In this document: in pieces, positions 34,895 through 43,158 of the stretch | Position numbering within the stretch: position 1 is the stretch's first letter | Layout of the letters: each line of letters begins with the position of its first letter | Assembly: GCF_044465595.1 (NCBI RefSeq) | Contig: NZ_JBITLV010000003.1 | Coordinates: forward strand, 434,001-498,000 | DNA length: 64,000 nt | From: Spongisporangium articulatum | Lineage (GTDB): Bacteria; Actinomycetota; Actinomycetes; Actinomycetales; Kineosporiaceae | Direction: 5' to 3' | The notes under the pieces: generated by a model | What the model was told of the DNA's origin: nothing | Seen by the model: only the letters and a program-made list of their open reading frames with translations | The model's database searches: none | Program-made: the position numbers and the translations under genes

Positions 34895-35371
34895 ATGGCT
34901 CTGACCCCGCTGGTCGCCGCGGCGCTCGCCCTGACGGTCCCCACGGCACCCGCCTGGCAGTGGCCGCTGCGGCCGCAGCCGGCCGTGGTCCAGCGGTTCG
35001 AGGTCGGTCCGTCCCCCTGGTCGCCCGGTCATCGCGGGACCGACCTGGCCGCGGCCCCGGGCGCCGCGGTGCGCTCTCCCGCCGCGGGCGTCGTCCGGTT
35101 CGCCGGTGTGGTGGCCGGCAAGCCGGTGGTGTCGGTCGATCTGGGCGGCGGACTGACCAGCAGTTTCGAACCCGTGGTCGGCACGCTTCGCCCCGGCACG
35201 GCCGTGGCCGCCGGGCAGGTCGTGGGGCGCCTGTCCGCGCTGCCCGGGCACTGCGCCCCGGCGTCCTGCCTGCACTGGGGCGTGCGCCGGGACGGGGCCT
35301 ACGTCGACCCGCTGGCCCTGCTGAGCGGGCGGCGGCCGATCGTGCTGAAGCCGCTGGGCGCCGTCCGATGA
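34895..35371 (+). CDS. Secreted M23 (LytM-type) peptidase
   Basis: Small extracytoplasmic protein of 158 residues with an N-terminal signal peptide (LTPLVAAALALTVPTAPAWQ). The LytM domain has the metal-binding HRGTDLAA (HxxxD) and the C-terminal CLHWGVRRDG. The usual HxH first histidine is replaced by Leu or Cys in SCLHWG, as in many actinobacterial homologues, so hydrolase activity is uncertain. It lies near rpsB, as in several actinomycete genomes, and probably acts on peptidoglycan. Confidence 0.85.
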   Translation: MALTPLVAAALALTVPTAPAWQWPLRPQPAVVQRFEVGPSPWSPGHRGTDLAAAPGAAVRSPAAGVVRFAGVVAGKPVVSVDLGGGLTSSFEPVVGTLRPGTAVAAGQVVGRLSALPGHCAPASCLHWGVRRDGAYVDPLALLSGRRPIVLKPLGAVR

Positions 35372-35376
35372 ATTGT

Positions 35377-35411
35377 TGACAGCATCCTGTCACTTTGACA
35401 GTGTACTGTCA
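35377..35411. promoter_or_regulatory. Two perfect tandem MarR operators overlapping a -35 box
   Basis: TGACAG-CATC-CTGTCA (35377-35392) and TGACAGT-GT-ACTGTCA (35396-35411) are perfect dyads 19 bases centre to centre. TTGACA at 35376-35381 is a consensus -35 element within the first. The final A of the second is the A of the PfpI ATG. This is a strong candidate site for the MarR protein encoded two genes downstream. Confidence 0.72.
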
Positions 35412-36052
35412 TGATTGAGACGCAGCAGGTGCGCACCGTTCACGTGGCGGTCTACGACACGCTCGCCGACTGGGAGGCGAGCTACCTGACGGCGCGGGTG
35501 AACAACCCGGCCTGGCAGCGCTCCCCCGGCACGGTGCGGGTCCGGACCATCGGCCGGACGCTCGATCCGGTGACGACGATGGGCGGCCTGCGCGTGCTGC
35601 CCGACCTGAGCGTCCACGAGGTCGACCCGGTGACCAGCGCGATGCTGGTGCTGCCCGGGGCCGACGCCTGGGAGACGGAGGCCGGGCTGCCCTGGGCCGC
35701 GGAACTCGCGGCCCGGTTCCGGGCCGCGGGCACGCCGGTCGCGGCGATCTGCGGCGCGACGCGGGGGCTGGCGCGGGCGGGCCTGCTGGACGGCGTCCGG
35801 CACACCAGCTCCGCACCCGCGTACCTCACGGCGACCGGCTACGCGGGTGCGGACGGTTACGTCGAGGCCGACGTGGTCAACGACGGCGGGCTGATCACCG
35901 CGGGCCCCCTCGAGCCGATCCCCTTCGCCCGCGAGGCGCTGGCCGTGCTCGACCTGTACGAGCCGGCCGTGCTGGACGCCTGGTTCCGGCTCTTCAACGA
36001 CCACGACCCGAGCGGGCTCGCCGGGCTGACCCCGGCCGGGGCGTCCGCATGA
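35411..36052 (+). CDS. DJ-1/PfpI family protein (type 1 glutamine amidotransferase-like)
   Basis: Cytosolic protein of 213 residues with the nucleophile elbow AAICGATRGLARAG and the acidic patch LVLPGADAWE. The family includes deglycases, chaperones and isonitrile hydratases, and the exact activity is unknown. The start codon overlaps the second operator, so the message is leaderless or nearly so. It overlaps the MarR gene (ATGA), giving a two-gene autoregulated operon. Confidence 0.85.
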   Translation: MIETQQVRTVHVAVYDTLADWEASYLTARVNNPAWQRSPGTVRVRTIGRTLDPVTTMGGLRVLPDLSVHEVDPVTSAMLVLPGADAWETEAGLPWAAELAARFRAAGTPVAAICGATRGLARAGLLDGVRHTSSAPAYLTATGYAGADGYVEADVVNDGGLITAGPLEPIPFAREALAVLDLYEPAVLDAWFRLFNDHDPSGLAGLTPAGASA

Positions 36053-36537
36053 GCGTCGACGTCACGGCGCGGCTCGAGGAGGACGCCCGGGCCCGGAACT
36101 GGGACCCGGTCACCGAACTGGTGATGCGGACCTTCCGGCTCAACGGCGTCTTCCTCACGGTCGGGGAGGCGCTGGCCCGGCCGCACGGGCTGACGGCCGT
36201 GCGCTGGCAGGTGCTCGGGGCCGTACTGCGCACGCCGATGACGGTGGCCGGCATCGCCCGCGAGATGGGCATCGCACGGCAGACCGTGCTGCCCATGGCC
36301 AACGCCCTGGTGGCCGCCGAGCTGGCGGAGTTCCGGGCGAACCCGGGCCACCGGCGCGCGAAGCTGCTCGCGCCGACACCGGCCGGGCGCGAGGCCATCT
36401 CGCGCATCGCGCCCGGCCAGCGCCGGTGGGCGCAGGCGCTCGCCGACTCGGTCGGCGAGGAGGAGCTGAGGGCGTGCGTCGCGACCCTGAACCGGGTGAT
36501 CACGGCCGCAGCGGATCTGGATCCCGCTGCCGACTGA
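36049..36537 (+). CDS. MarR family transcriptional regulator, partner of the PfpI gene
   Basis: Winged-helix repressor of 162 residues, with HGLTAVRWQVLGAVLRTPMT, VAGIAREMGIARQTVLPMANAL and a wing near NPGHRRAKLLAPT. It is translationally coupled to the PfpI gene and likely binds the two TGACAG dyads upstream of the operon. Oxidative or electrophile stress is a reasonable inducer by analogy with other PfpI-MarR pairs. Confidence 0.9.
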   Translation: MSVDVTARLEEDARARNWDPVTELVMRTFRLNGVFLTVGEALARPHGLTAVRWQVLGAVLRTPMTVAGIAREMGIARQTVLPMANALVAAELAEFRANPGHRRAKLLAPTPAGREAISRIAPGQRRWAQALADSVGEEELRACVATLNRVITAAADLDPAAD

Positions 36538-36604
36538 CCTTCCCGCAGATCGCGGCGGCGCGCTCAGCGCACGTCGTTCAGGTGTGTGGCTCGTCGGTCG
36601 GGAT

Positions 36605-37417
36605 TCAGCTCACCTCGGCCAGCTTCGCCCGTAGCTGCAGCACGGCCTTCGTGTGCATCTGACAGATGCGGGACTCGGTCACGCCGAGGACGCGGCCGAT
36701 CTCGGCCAGCGTCAGGCCCTCGTAGTAGTAGAGCGTGACGACGATCTTCTCCCGCTCGGGCAGCTGGTTGATCGCCCGCGACAGCAGGAACTTGGTCTCC
36801 TCGCTCTCGAAGGCGGCGACCGGGTCCTCCGCCTTCGTGTCCTCGAGGGTGTCGATCAGGGAGAGCTTGTCGCCCTTCTCCCCGCCGACGGTCAGCAGCT
36901 CGTCGAGCGCGACGACGTTGACGTAGGAGACCTGGGAGAAGACGGCGTGCAGCTCGTCAAGGCTCATCCCGAGCCACTCGGCGACCTCGGCCTCGGTGGG
37001 CGTGCGGTGCAGCTCACCCTCGAGCGTGGAGTAGGCCCGCTCGACCTCGCGGGCCTTGTAGCGGACGCTGCGCGGGATCCAGTCGATGGCCCGCAGCTCA
37101 TCGATGATCGCGCCGCGGATGCGGGAGATCGCGTAGGTCTCGAACTTGATCGAGCGGTCGATGTCGAACTTCTCGATCGCGTCGATCAGCCCGAAGATGC
37201 CGTAGGAGACCAGGTCGGCCTGCTCGATGTTCGGCGGCAGCCCCACCCCGACGCGGCCGGCGACGTACTTGACCAGCGGCGAGTAGTGCAGGATCAGCCG
37301 CTCGCGAGCCCCCGGGTCGGCGGTGAGCTTGAACTGCTCCCACAACGCGCGCAGGGCAGCCTCGTTGGCCGCCACCTCGTCCTGCGCGTCGATGGTGTCC
37401 ACGCTCTCGGTTGCCAC
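36605..37417 (-). CDS. whiG: Sigma factor of the FliA/WhiG family
   Basis: RNA polymerase sigma-28-type factor of 270 residues. Region 2 has LILHYSPLVKYVAGRVGVGL, DLVSYGIFGLIDAIEKFD and FETYAISRIRGAIIDELR. Region 3 is DWIPRSVRYKAREVERAY. Region 4 is EGLTLAEIGRVLGVTESRICQMH. In Streptomyces WhiG commits aerial hyphae to sporulation; in motile actinobacteria the same family drives flagellar genes. The neighbours xerC, dprA and rpsB match the Streptomyces whiG locus. The GTG start follows GGGGAGGGG. Confidence 0.9.
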   Translation of the reverse strand: MATESVDTIDAQDEVAANEAALRALWEQFKLTADPGARERLILHYSPLVKYVAGRVGVGLPPNIEQADLVSYGIFGLIDAIEKFDIDRSIKFETYAISRIRGAIIDELRAIDWIPRSVRYKAREVERAYSTLEGELHRTPTEAEVAEWLGMSLDELHAVFSQVSYVNVVALDELLTVGGEKGDKLSLIDTLEDTKAEDPVAAFESEETKFLLSRAINQLPEREKIVVTLYYYEGLTLAEIGRVLGVTESRICQMHTKAVLQLRAKLAEVS

Positions 37418-37472
37418 CGAACCCCTCCCCTGGGCATCCGTGCCGAATGCCGTTCTCCCGACCGTTCTTCCG

Positions 37473-38477
37473 TCAGGCCCGTGGGTGGGCCTGACGGTAA
37501 CTCGCGCGCAGCCTGTCCACGGAGACGTGGGTGTAGACCTGCGTTGTCGAGAGCGTAGCGTGACCGAGCAACTCCTGTACGCTACGAAGGTCCGCGCCGC
37601 CGTCCAAAAGATGCGTCGCCGCGCTGTGTCTTAACCCGTGCGGCCCAACCGCGGGCGCGCCGTCGACCGCCTCCGCAGCGTCGTAGACGACCTGCCGGAC
37701 CCGCCGCTGATCGATCCGACCGCCCCTCGCTCCGAGGAAAACCGCAGGTGGGGAGCCGGTTCTCGCGAGAACGGGCCGGGCCTGAGCGAAGTAGACATCG
37801 AGGGCGTTGCGGGCAGGCAACCCGTAGGGGACGACGCGCTCCTTGCCGCCCTTACCGAACACCCGCACCAGACGTCGTTCGTCGTCGACGTCCGTGACGT
37901 TGAGGCCGCACAGTTCACCCACTCGGACGCCGGTCGCGTACAGCAACTCCAGCATCGCCCGGTCCCGAAGGGTCACAGCGGCAGACAGTTTCGCTGCGTT
38001 GTCGTCGATTTCACCCGGTTCGGGGCGTTTTTCGGCGCTGCGGGCCGTTCCGGCGGCCGCCAGCAGCGCACCGGCCTGGTCGGCGCGCAGCACCGCCGGC
38101 AGCGGGCGGCCGCGTTTGGGCGAGCGCAGGCGCAGCCCCGGGTCCTCGGTGGCCCGGCCCGTGCGGTGCAGCCACGCGGTGAACGTCCGGGCGGCCGCGG
38201 CCCGCCGGCCGAGGGTCGAGCGCGCGGCGCCGTCGGCGGCCATCGAGGCCAGCCAGGCCCGCAGGGTGGCCAGGTCCAGCGTCGGGGTCGGCGACGATTC
38301 GAGCACGCCCGGCGTCTCGGGCGTGTCCCCCGGGCCGACCACGAACCGCAGCAGCGCCTCGACGTCGCCCCGGTAGGCCCGGATCGTGTGCTGGGACAGC
38401 CCGCGCTCCGGCCCCAGGTGGCGCACGAACAGCCGCAGGGTCTCCCCCGCTGATTCGCCCGCGGACGTACCGGTCAC
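37473..38477 (-). CDS. xerC: Tyrosine recombinase XerC
   Basis: Resolves chromosome dimers with XerD at dif. The protein has about 334 residues. The catalytic set is Arg in LYATGVRVGEL, Lys in VFGKGGKERVV, HGLRH, the late His in LGHATLSTTQVY and the Tyr nucleophile in that same stretch. The N-terminal SAM-like domain runs from LRLFVRHLGPERGLSQHTIRAY. No clear ribosome site; GTG at 38477 (VTGTSAGES) is preferred, but GTG at 38486 or further upstream is possible. A roughly 20-residue insert precedes the catalytic domain. Confidence 0.9.
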   Translation of the reverse strand: MTGTSAGESAGETLRLFVRHLGPERGLSQHTIRAYRGDVEALLRFVVGPGDTPETPGVLESSPTPTLDLATLRAWLASMAADGAARSTLGRRAAAARTFTAWLHRTGRATEDPGLRLRSPKRGRPLPAVLRADQAGALLAAAGTARSAEKRPEPGEIDDNAAKLSAAVTLRDRAMLELLYATGVRVGELCGLNVTDVDDERRLVRVFGKGGKERVVPYGLPARNALDVYFAQARPVLARTGSPPAVFLGARGGRIDQRRVRQVVYDAAEAVDGAPAVGPHGLRHSAATHLLDGGADLRSVQELLGHATLSTTQVYTHVSVDRLRASYRQAHPRA

Positions 38478-38592
38478 ACCGCACACGGTGCCACGTACGG
38501 CTCGGATTGCCGCGCACCCGAGCAAGATCATCGCGAGGGTGCGCCGATCGCGAGTCTCGCTCACCCAACGCGCACTCACGCGATGATCATGG

Positions 38593-39735
38593 TCAGGTAC
38601 GGGCGCGCCGCCAGCCGGCGCCCGAGCGGACGGCCAGGTTCCGCAGCTCGAGCCGGCCGAGCGCGGCTAGCACCGTCGACTCGTCCAGCCCGGCCACCTT
38701 GGCCAGCGACGCCACCGGCGCCGTGGTGCGCACCGGCAGCGCGTCGAACACGCGCAGGTCGGCCGGCGGCAGGTCGTCGTGCGCGGCCCGCCTGCGGGGC
38801 GGCGCCGGGCGGGACGGCGCCTCCCCCAGCCGCTGGATCTCGTCCAGCGCGTCCCCCGCCGAGGTGATGCAGACGGCGCCCGTGCGCAGCAGCTGGTGCG
38901 GGCCGTACGAGGTCGGCGAGTACACCGGGCCCGGTACCGCCCCGACCGGCACCCCGTGCTTCGCGGCCCGGGCGGCGGTGCTGGAGGCCCCCGAGCGGTC
39001 GGTCGCCTCCACCACCACGGCCAGCCGGCTGAGGCAGGCGATCAACCGGTTGCGTTCGACGAAGCGCCAGCGCGTGGGTGAGCTGCCCGGCGGCACCTCG
39101 CTGACCACGGCCCCCACCTGCCGGATCCGGTCGAAGAGCTGGTCGTGACCGGTCGGGTAGATGCGGTCGACCCCGCAGGCCAGCACCGTGACCGTGCGGC
39201 CCGCGACCTGCAGGGCGCCGCGGTGCGCGGCGCCGTCGATGCCGTAGGCCCCGCCCGACACGACGGTCACCCCGTCCCGGGCGCAGTCGGCGGCCAGTTC
39301 CAGGGCGACCCGCTCGCCGTAGGCCGTGCAGTTGCGCGACCCGACCACGGCGATCGCCCGTTCACACGCCTCACCGAGGTCGAGCGGCCCGCGGACCCAC
39401 AGCCCGAACGGCTGCTCGACGCCCAGCCGGGACAGCGGCTCGCCCGGCCACTCGGGGTCGGACGGCACCACGAACCGCGCCCCCACCCGCTCCAGCGCCC
39501 GCACGTCGCGGACCGGGTCGAGGTCGGACAGCCGCGACCGCCACCGCGGGGGCCCCTGCCCGCGCAGCAGGCCGCGCAACGCCGCCGAGGCCCCGAACTC
39601 CTGGACCAGCTGCCGGGCCGGTAGGTCGCCGGGCTCGGCCAGCCGGCTCCACGCCGCCCGGGCCAGCCGCTCGTCGTCCACGTCGAACCGCACGGACGCT
39701 GGCCCCGGCACCCCCTCCAGCAGGCCCCCGCTCAC
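38593..39735 (-). CDS. dprA: DNA processing protein DprA
   Basis: Binds single-stranded DNA and loads RecA in transformation. The protein has 380 residues. The Rossmann core has IAVVGSRNCTAYGE, VTVVSGGAYGIDGAAHRGAL and PPGSSPTRWRFVERNRLIA. The C-terminal winged helix is PVASLAKVAGLDESTVLAALG. GTG overlaps the comM stop (GTGA), so translation is coupled. Confidence 0.95.
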   Translation of the reverse strand: MSGGLLEGVPGPASVRFDVDDERLARAAWSRLAEPGDLPARQLVQEFGASAALRGLLRGQGPPRWRSRLSDLDPVRDVRALERVGARFVVPSDPEWPGEPLSRLGVEQPFGLWVRGPLDLGEACERAIAVVGSRNCTAYGERVALELAADCARDGVTVVSGGAYGIDGAAHRGALQVAGRTVTVLACGVDRIYPTGHDQLFDRIRQVGAVVSEVPPGSSPTRWRFVERNRLIACLSRLAVVVEATDRSGASSTAARAAKHGVPVGAVPGPVYSPTSYGPHQLLRTGAVCITSAGDALDEIQRLGEAPSRPAPPRRRAAHDDLPPADLRVFDALPVRTTAPVASLAKVAGLDESTVLAALGRLELRNLAVRSGAGWRRART

Positions 39736-41327
39736 GACGTCCGCCCCCGCTGCCGCAGCATGAGGGCCAGCCCCACCTCGTCGTGCCCGGGGCTGTCCCG
39801 CCCGGCCAGGTCGGCCACCGTCCAGGCCACCCGCAGCACGCGGTCGTACCCGCGTACGGTCAACCGGGAGGCGTCCAGCGCCTGGTCGAGCTCGCGGGTC
39901 ACGGCCGCGGGCAGCCGCAACGGGCCGCGCAACCAGGCCCCGGACACCTCGCCGTTGCACCGCCAGGGCGTCCCGGCCAGACGGGCGGTCTGCGCGGCGC
40001 GGGCCGCCCCCACCCGGGCCGCGACGACCGAGGTCGGTTCGGGCGACCCGCCGGACTCCAGGTCGAGCCGGGTCACGCCGGCCACGTCGACCTGCACGTC
40101 GACCCGGTCGAGCAACGGCCCGGACAACCGCGCCAGGTAGCGACGGCGCACGGTGGCCGGGCACACGCAGGACAGGCCGTCACCCGTGGCCATCCCGCAC
40201 GGGCAGGGGTTGCTGGCCAGCACCAGCTGGAACCGGGCCGGGAACCGTTCGGCGCCCTGGGCGCGGTGGATGGTCAGCTCGCCGTGTTCGAGCGGCTGGC
40301 GCAACGCGTCCAGCACGCGGGCCTCGAACTCGGCCGCCTCGTCCAGGAACAGGACGCCGCGATGGGCCCGCGAGGCCGCGCCCGGCACCGGCAGTCCGCT
40401 GCCGCCGCCCACGAGGGAGGCGACCGACGCCGTGTGGTGCGGGTCGACGAACGGCGGGCGGCGCATCAGCCCGGCCGCGGGATCGAGCGTTCCGGCCAGC
40501 GAGTGCACCGACGTCACCTCGACGGCCGCCGCGTCGTCCAGGTCGGGCAACAGGCCGGGCAGCCGGGCCGCGAGCAGGGTCTTGCCGGCCCCCGGCGGGC
40601 CCATCAGGAGCAAGTGGTGCGCCCCGGCGGCCGCGACCTCCAGGGCCCGCCGCGCCTCCGCCTGCCCCAGCACGTCGGCCAGGTCCGGCGGCGGCCCGGG
40701 CGGGCGCAGCGTGCCGCCGGGCCCGCCGGGACCCGCGGCCCCCACGAGGTCCGCCACGGCGGGCAGCACCAGGCGGGCCGTGCGTGGCGTGCCGTCGGCG
40801 TTGCGACCGCACGGGTTGCCGCCGTGCAGCTCCACGACGTCGGCCACGGTCGCGACGGGGTGCACGCGGGCCCCCGGCACCAGTTCGGCCTCGGCCCGGT
40901 TCCGGCTCGCCACCACCACGTCGCAGCGGCCGGCGCGCACCGCGGCCAGCACCGCGGGCAGCACGCCCCGGACCGGCCGGACCCGACCGTCGAGCGACAG
41001 CTCGCCGATGTGCACGTACTGCCCGGCCGTGGGGGCCGGGGCGTCACCGGCGGCGGCCAGCAGGGCCACCGCGACGGCCAGGTCGAAGCCCGTGCCCGCC
41101 TTGGGCAGGGCGGCCGGCGACAGGTTGACGGTGATCCGCCCGGTCGGCAGGTGGAAGTACAGGTTGTTGCAGGCCGCCCGGACCCGGTCCCGCGACTCCA
41201 GCAGCGACGCGTCCGGCAGACCGACCAGCCCGAACGCCGGCAGCCCGCTGGACACGTCGGCCTCCACCTCGACGAGGTGCCCGCGCAACCCGACCACGGC
41301 GACCGCCAGCGCCCGGCCCACCGCCAC
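39732..41327 (-). CDS. comM: ComM/YifB AAA+ ATPase (Mg-chelatase-like)
   Basis: Hexameric branch-migration helicase assisting integration of DNA, 531 residues. The N-terminal Lon-like domain is followed by Walker A LMGPPGAGKTLLAARLPGLL, Walker B RGVLFLDEAAEF, and the Zn-binding CPCGMATGDGLSCVCP. GTG starts one base after the yraN stop. The gene order yraN-comM-dprA-xerC is conserved in actinobacteria. Confidence 0.95.
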   Translation of the reverse strand: MAVGRALAVAVVGLRGHLVEVEADVSSGLPAFGLVGLPDASLLESRDRVRAACNNLYFHLPTGRITVNLSPAALPKAGTGFDLAVAVALLAAAGDAPAPTAGQYVHIGELSLDGRVRPVRGVLPAVLAAVRAGRCDVVVASRNRAEAELVPGARVHPVATVADVVELHGGNPCGRNADGTPRTARLVLPAVADLVGAAGPGGPGGTLRPPGPPPDLADVLGQAEARRALEVAAAGAHHLLLMGPPGAGKTLLAARLPGLLPDLDDAAAVEVTSVHSLAGTLDPAAGLMRRPPFVDPHHTASVASLVGGGSGLPVPGAASRAHRGVLFLDEAAEFEARVLDALRQPLEHGELTIHRAQGAERFPARFQLVLASNPCPCGMATGDGLSCVCPATVRRRYLARLSGPLLDRVDVQVDVAGVTRLDLESGGSPEPTSVVAARVGAARAAQTARLAGTPWRCNGEVSGAWLRGPLRLPAAVTRELDQALDASRLTVRGYDRVLRVAWTVADLAGRDSPGHDEVGLALMLRQRGRTS

Positions 41328-41328
41328 G

Positions 41329-41715
41329 TCAGCCCACCGCCCGCAGGTGCTCGACCAGGGGCAGCCGCCCGCCCCCGGCGCCGCGGTGGAGCACCGCGAA
41401 CACGTCGATCCGCACGGCGTCGAACGGGCCGTCGTACTGCTGCAGCCACACCCCGGTCAGCCGGCGCAGCCGCCGGACCTTGTCGGGCGTCACCGCCTCC
41501 AGGGGGTGACCGGCCCGCACCGAGCGCCGGGTCTTCACCTCGCAGAACACCAGGCAGTCGCCGTCCAGGGCGACCAGGTCCAGCTCGCCGTACCGGCACC
41601 GCCAGTTGCGGGCCAGCACCCGCCACCCGGCGGCCACGACCAGCCGCGCCACCAGCTCCTCGCCGTCCCGGCCGACCGCCTGCCGGGACCGGCCCACCCT
41701 CGTCGTCGCGCCCAC
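41329..41715 (-). CDS. UPF0102 family protein YraN
   Basis: Endonuclease-like protein of about 128 residues. The PD-(D/E)XK-type core is visible as AVGRDGEELVARLVVAAGWR, YGELDLVALDGDCLVFCEVKTRRS and FDAVRIDVFAV. Start is uncertain: GTG at 41715 gives the family N-terminus (VGATTRVGRSRQAVG); ATG at 41793 would add 26 unconserved residues. It is coupled to comM. Between here and DUF2469 lie about 210 bases that include a poly-G tract. Confidence 0.88.
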   Translation of the reverse strand: MGATTRVGRSRQAVGRDGEELVARLVVAAGWRVLARNWRCRYGELDLVALDGDCLVFCEVKTRRSVRAGHPLEAVTPDKVRRLRRLTGVWLQQYDGPFDAVRIDVFAVLHRGAGGGRLPLVEHLRAVG

Positions 41716-41906
41716 TGCTCCCACCCGTCCGCCGGACCCACCATCGGTGGTGCCTGGCGCCCGGGAGGGGGATTCCACCGGGCGCCAGCGCACCCGGCAA
41801 AGGTGACGGCCTCCGCGGGCGGTGAGCGGCGGCGTCCGGTCAGGCTGTGGGCGAACCGCCCGTCCTGCCGGGTGTGGAGGACACGGTCAGCACGCCACCG
41901 ACGTAC

Positions 41907-41928
41907 GGGGGGGGTTAGGGGGTGGGGG
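41907..41928 (+). other. G-quadruplex-type G tract at the 3' end of the DUF2469 gene
   Basis: G8-TTA-G5-T-G5 lies on the plus strand and ends on the base before the DUF2469 stop codon. A GGGGG-TCAGG-CCCCC hairpin overlaps it. The transcribed RNA of the gene would be C-rich here, and the template strand could fold. It may pause polymerase or act as a terminator. Unusual even at this GC content. Confidence 0.45.
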
Positions 41929-42258
41929 TCAGGCCCCCGCCCGGAATCCACCGTTCTTGGGCAGCTCCAGCTCGCTCGGGCTGAGCTCCTCGACGTTCAC
42001 GTCCTTGAAGGTGACGACCCGGACCGACTTCACGAACCGGGCGGGGCGGTACACGTCCCAGACCCAGGCGTCGGTCATGGTGACCTCGAAGTAGACCTCG
42101 CCGTCGGCCGAGCGGACCTTCAGGTCGACCTGGTTGGCCAGGTAGAACCGGCGCTCGGTCTCCACGACGTAGCTGAAGAGGCTGACCACGTCCCGGTACT
42201 CGCGATAGAGCTGCAGCTCCATCTCGGTCTCGTAGTTCTCGAGATCCTCTGTACTCAT
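41929..42258 (-). CDS. DUF2469 family protein
   Basis: Conserved actinobacterial protein of 109 residues, almost always next to rnhB. It starts MSTEDLENYETEMELQLYREYRDVVSLFSYVVETERRFYL, the family signature, with no enzymatic motif. Function is unknown. Together with rnhB and lepB it marks the conserved block. Confidence 0.93.
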   Translation of the reverse strand: MSTEDLENYETEMELQLYREYRDVVSLFSYVVETERRFYLANQVDLKVRSADGEVYFEVTMTDAWVWDVYRPARFVKSVRVVTFKDVNVEELSPSELELPKNGGFRAGA

Positions 42259-42291
42259 CGCGCCTGATCACCCACGGAAAGAGTTTACGGC

Positions 42292-43155
42292 TCAGAAGGG
42301 CAGGACGGCGTGCTCGGTGCCCGGCAGGCTCCACGACCGGCGGTGCAACGGGGTGGCCCCGAACCGGCGCAGCGCCTCGATGTGCTCGGGCGCCGAGTAG
42401 CCCTTGTTCTCGTGCCAGGCGTACTCGGGGTGCCGCCCGGCCAGCTCGACCATGATCGCGTCCCGCTCGACCTTGGCCAGCACGCTGGCCGCGGCCACGG
42501 CCGCGCACCGCATGTCGGCCTTCACCCGGGTGACTACGGGGGCGGCGAAAGCTCCGGGCAGGTCGGGCGTCTCGCGCACCGCACTCAGGTCCAGCTGGGC
42601 GCCTCCTGCGCGCAGGTCGATCGCGGGCGCCACCGGCCCGAGTCGAGCCGCCTCGGGCGGGAGGTCGAACAGCGCCTCGACCTGGACCGGCCGTTCGGGT
42701 TCGGGCAGCACCGTCACGGGGACGCTGAGCCAGTCGTGCGAGCCGTCCAGCAGCACGCAGTCGGGCGCCTCGGGCAACGCGGCCAGGGCCCGCCGGGCGG
42801 CCAGCCGCAGCGCCGCGATGATCCCGAACCGGTCGATCTCGGCCGGCTCGGCGTGGCCCACGGCGTGCCGCGGCGCCCACCGGCGCAGCTTCGGCACCAG
42901 GGCCTGCCGGGCGGCCGGCGTGAGCAACTTGGAGTCGCGCACCCCCGACGGCGCGGACCGCGTCGCCTCGTCGATCAGCACCACGCCCACGGTGACCGGC
43001 CCGGCCAGGGCCCCGCGCCCCACCTCGTCGACGGCCGCGAGCAGCCGGTGCCCGCCGTCGCGCAACAGCCGCCGCTCCTCCCGCAGCGAGGGGGACGACG
43101 AACGCGACGGGGCCTTCCGGGCCCGCGGCGGCGCCTTCCGGGTGGCCGTGGCCAT
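42292..43155 (-). CDS. rnhB: Ribonuclease HII
   Basis: Removes ribonucleotides and RNA from RNA-DNA hybrids. The protein has 287 residues, longer than usual. Catalytic Asp/Glu are in DEVGRGALAGPVTV, and further active-site residues in DSKLLTPAARQ and LLDGSHDW. KADMRCAAVAAASVLAKVERD is the family C-core. A basic Pro/Ser/Arg leader of about 30 residues precedes the core. It starts 3 bases after the lepB stop. Confidence 0.94.
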   Translation of the reverse strand: MATATRKAPPRARKAPSRSSSPSLREERRLLRDGGHRLLAAVDEVGRGALAGPVTVGVVLIDEATRSAPSGVRDSKLLTPAARQALVPKLRRWAPRHAVGHAEPAEIDRFGIIAALRLAARRALAALPEAPDCVLLDGSHDWLSVPVTVLPEPERPVQVEALFDLPPEAARLGPVAPAIDLRAGGAQLDLSAVRETPDLPGAFAAPVVTRVKADMRCAAVAAASVLAKVERDAIMVELAGRHPEYAWHENKGYSAPEHIEALRRFGATPLHRRSWSLPGTEHAVLPF

Positions 43156-43158
43156 GGA

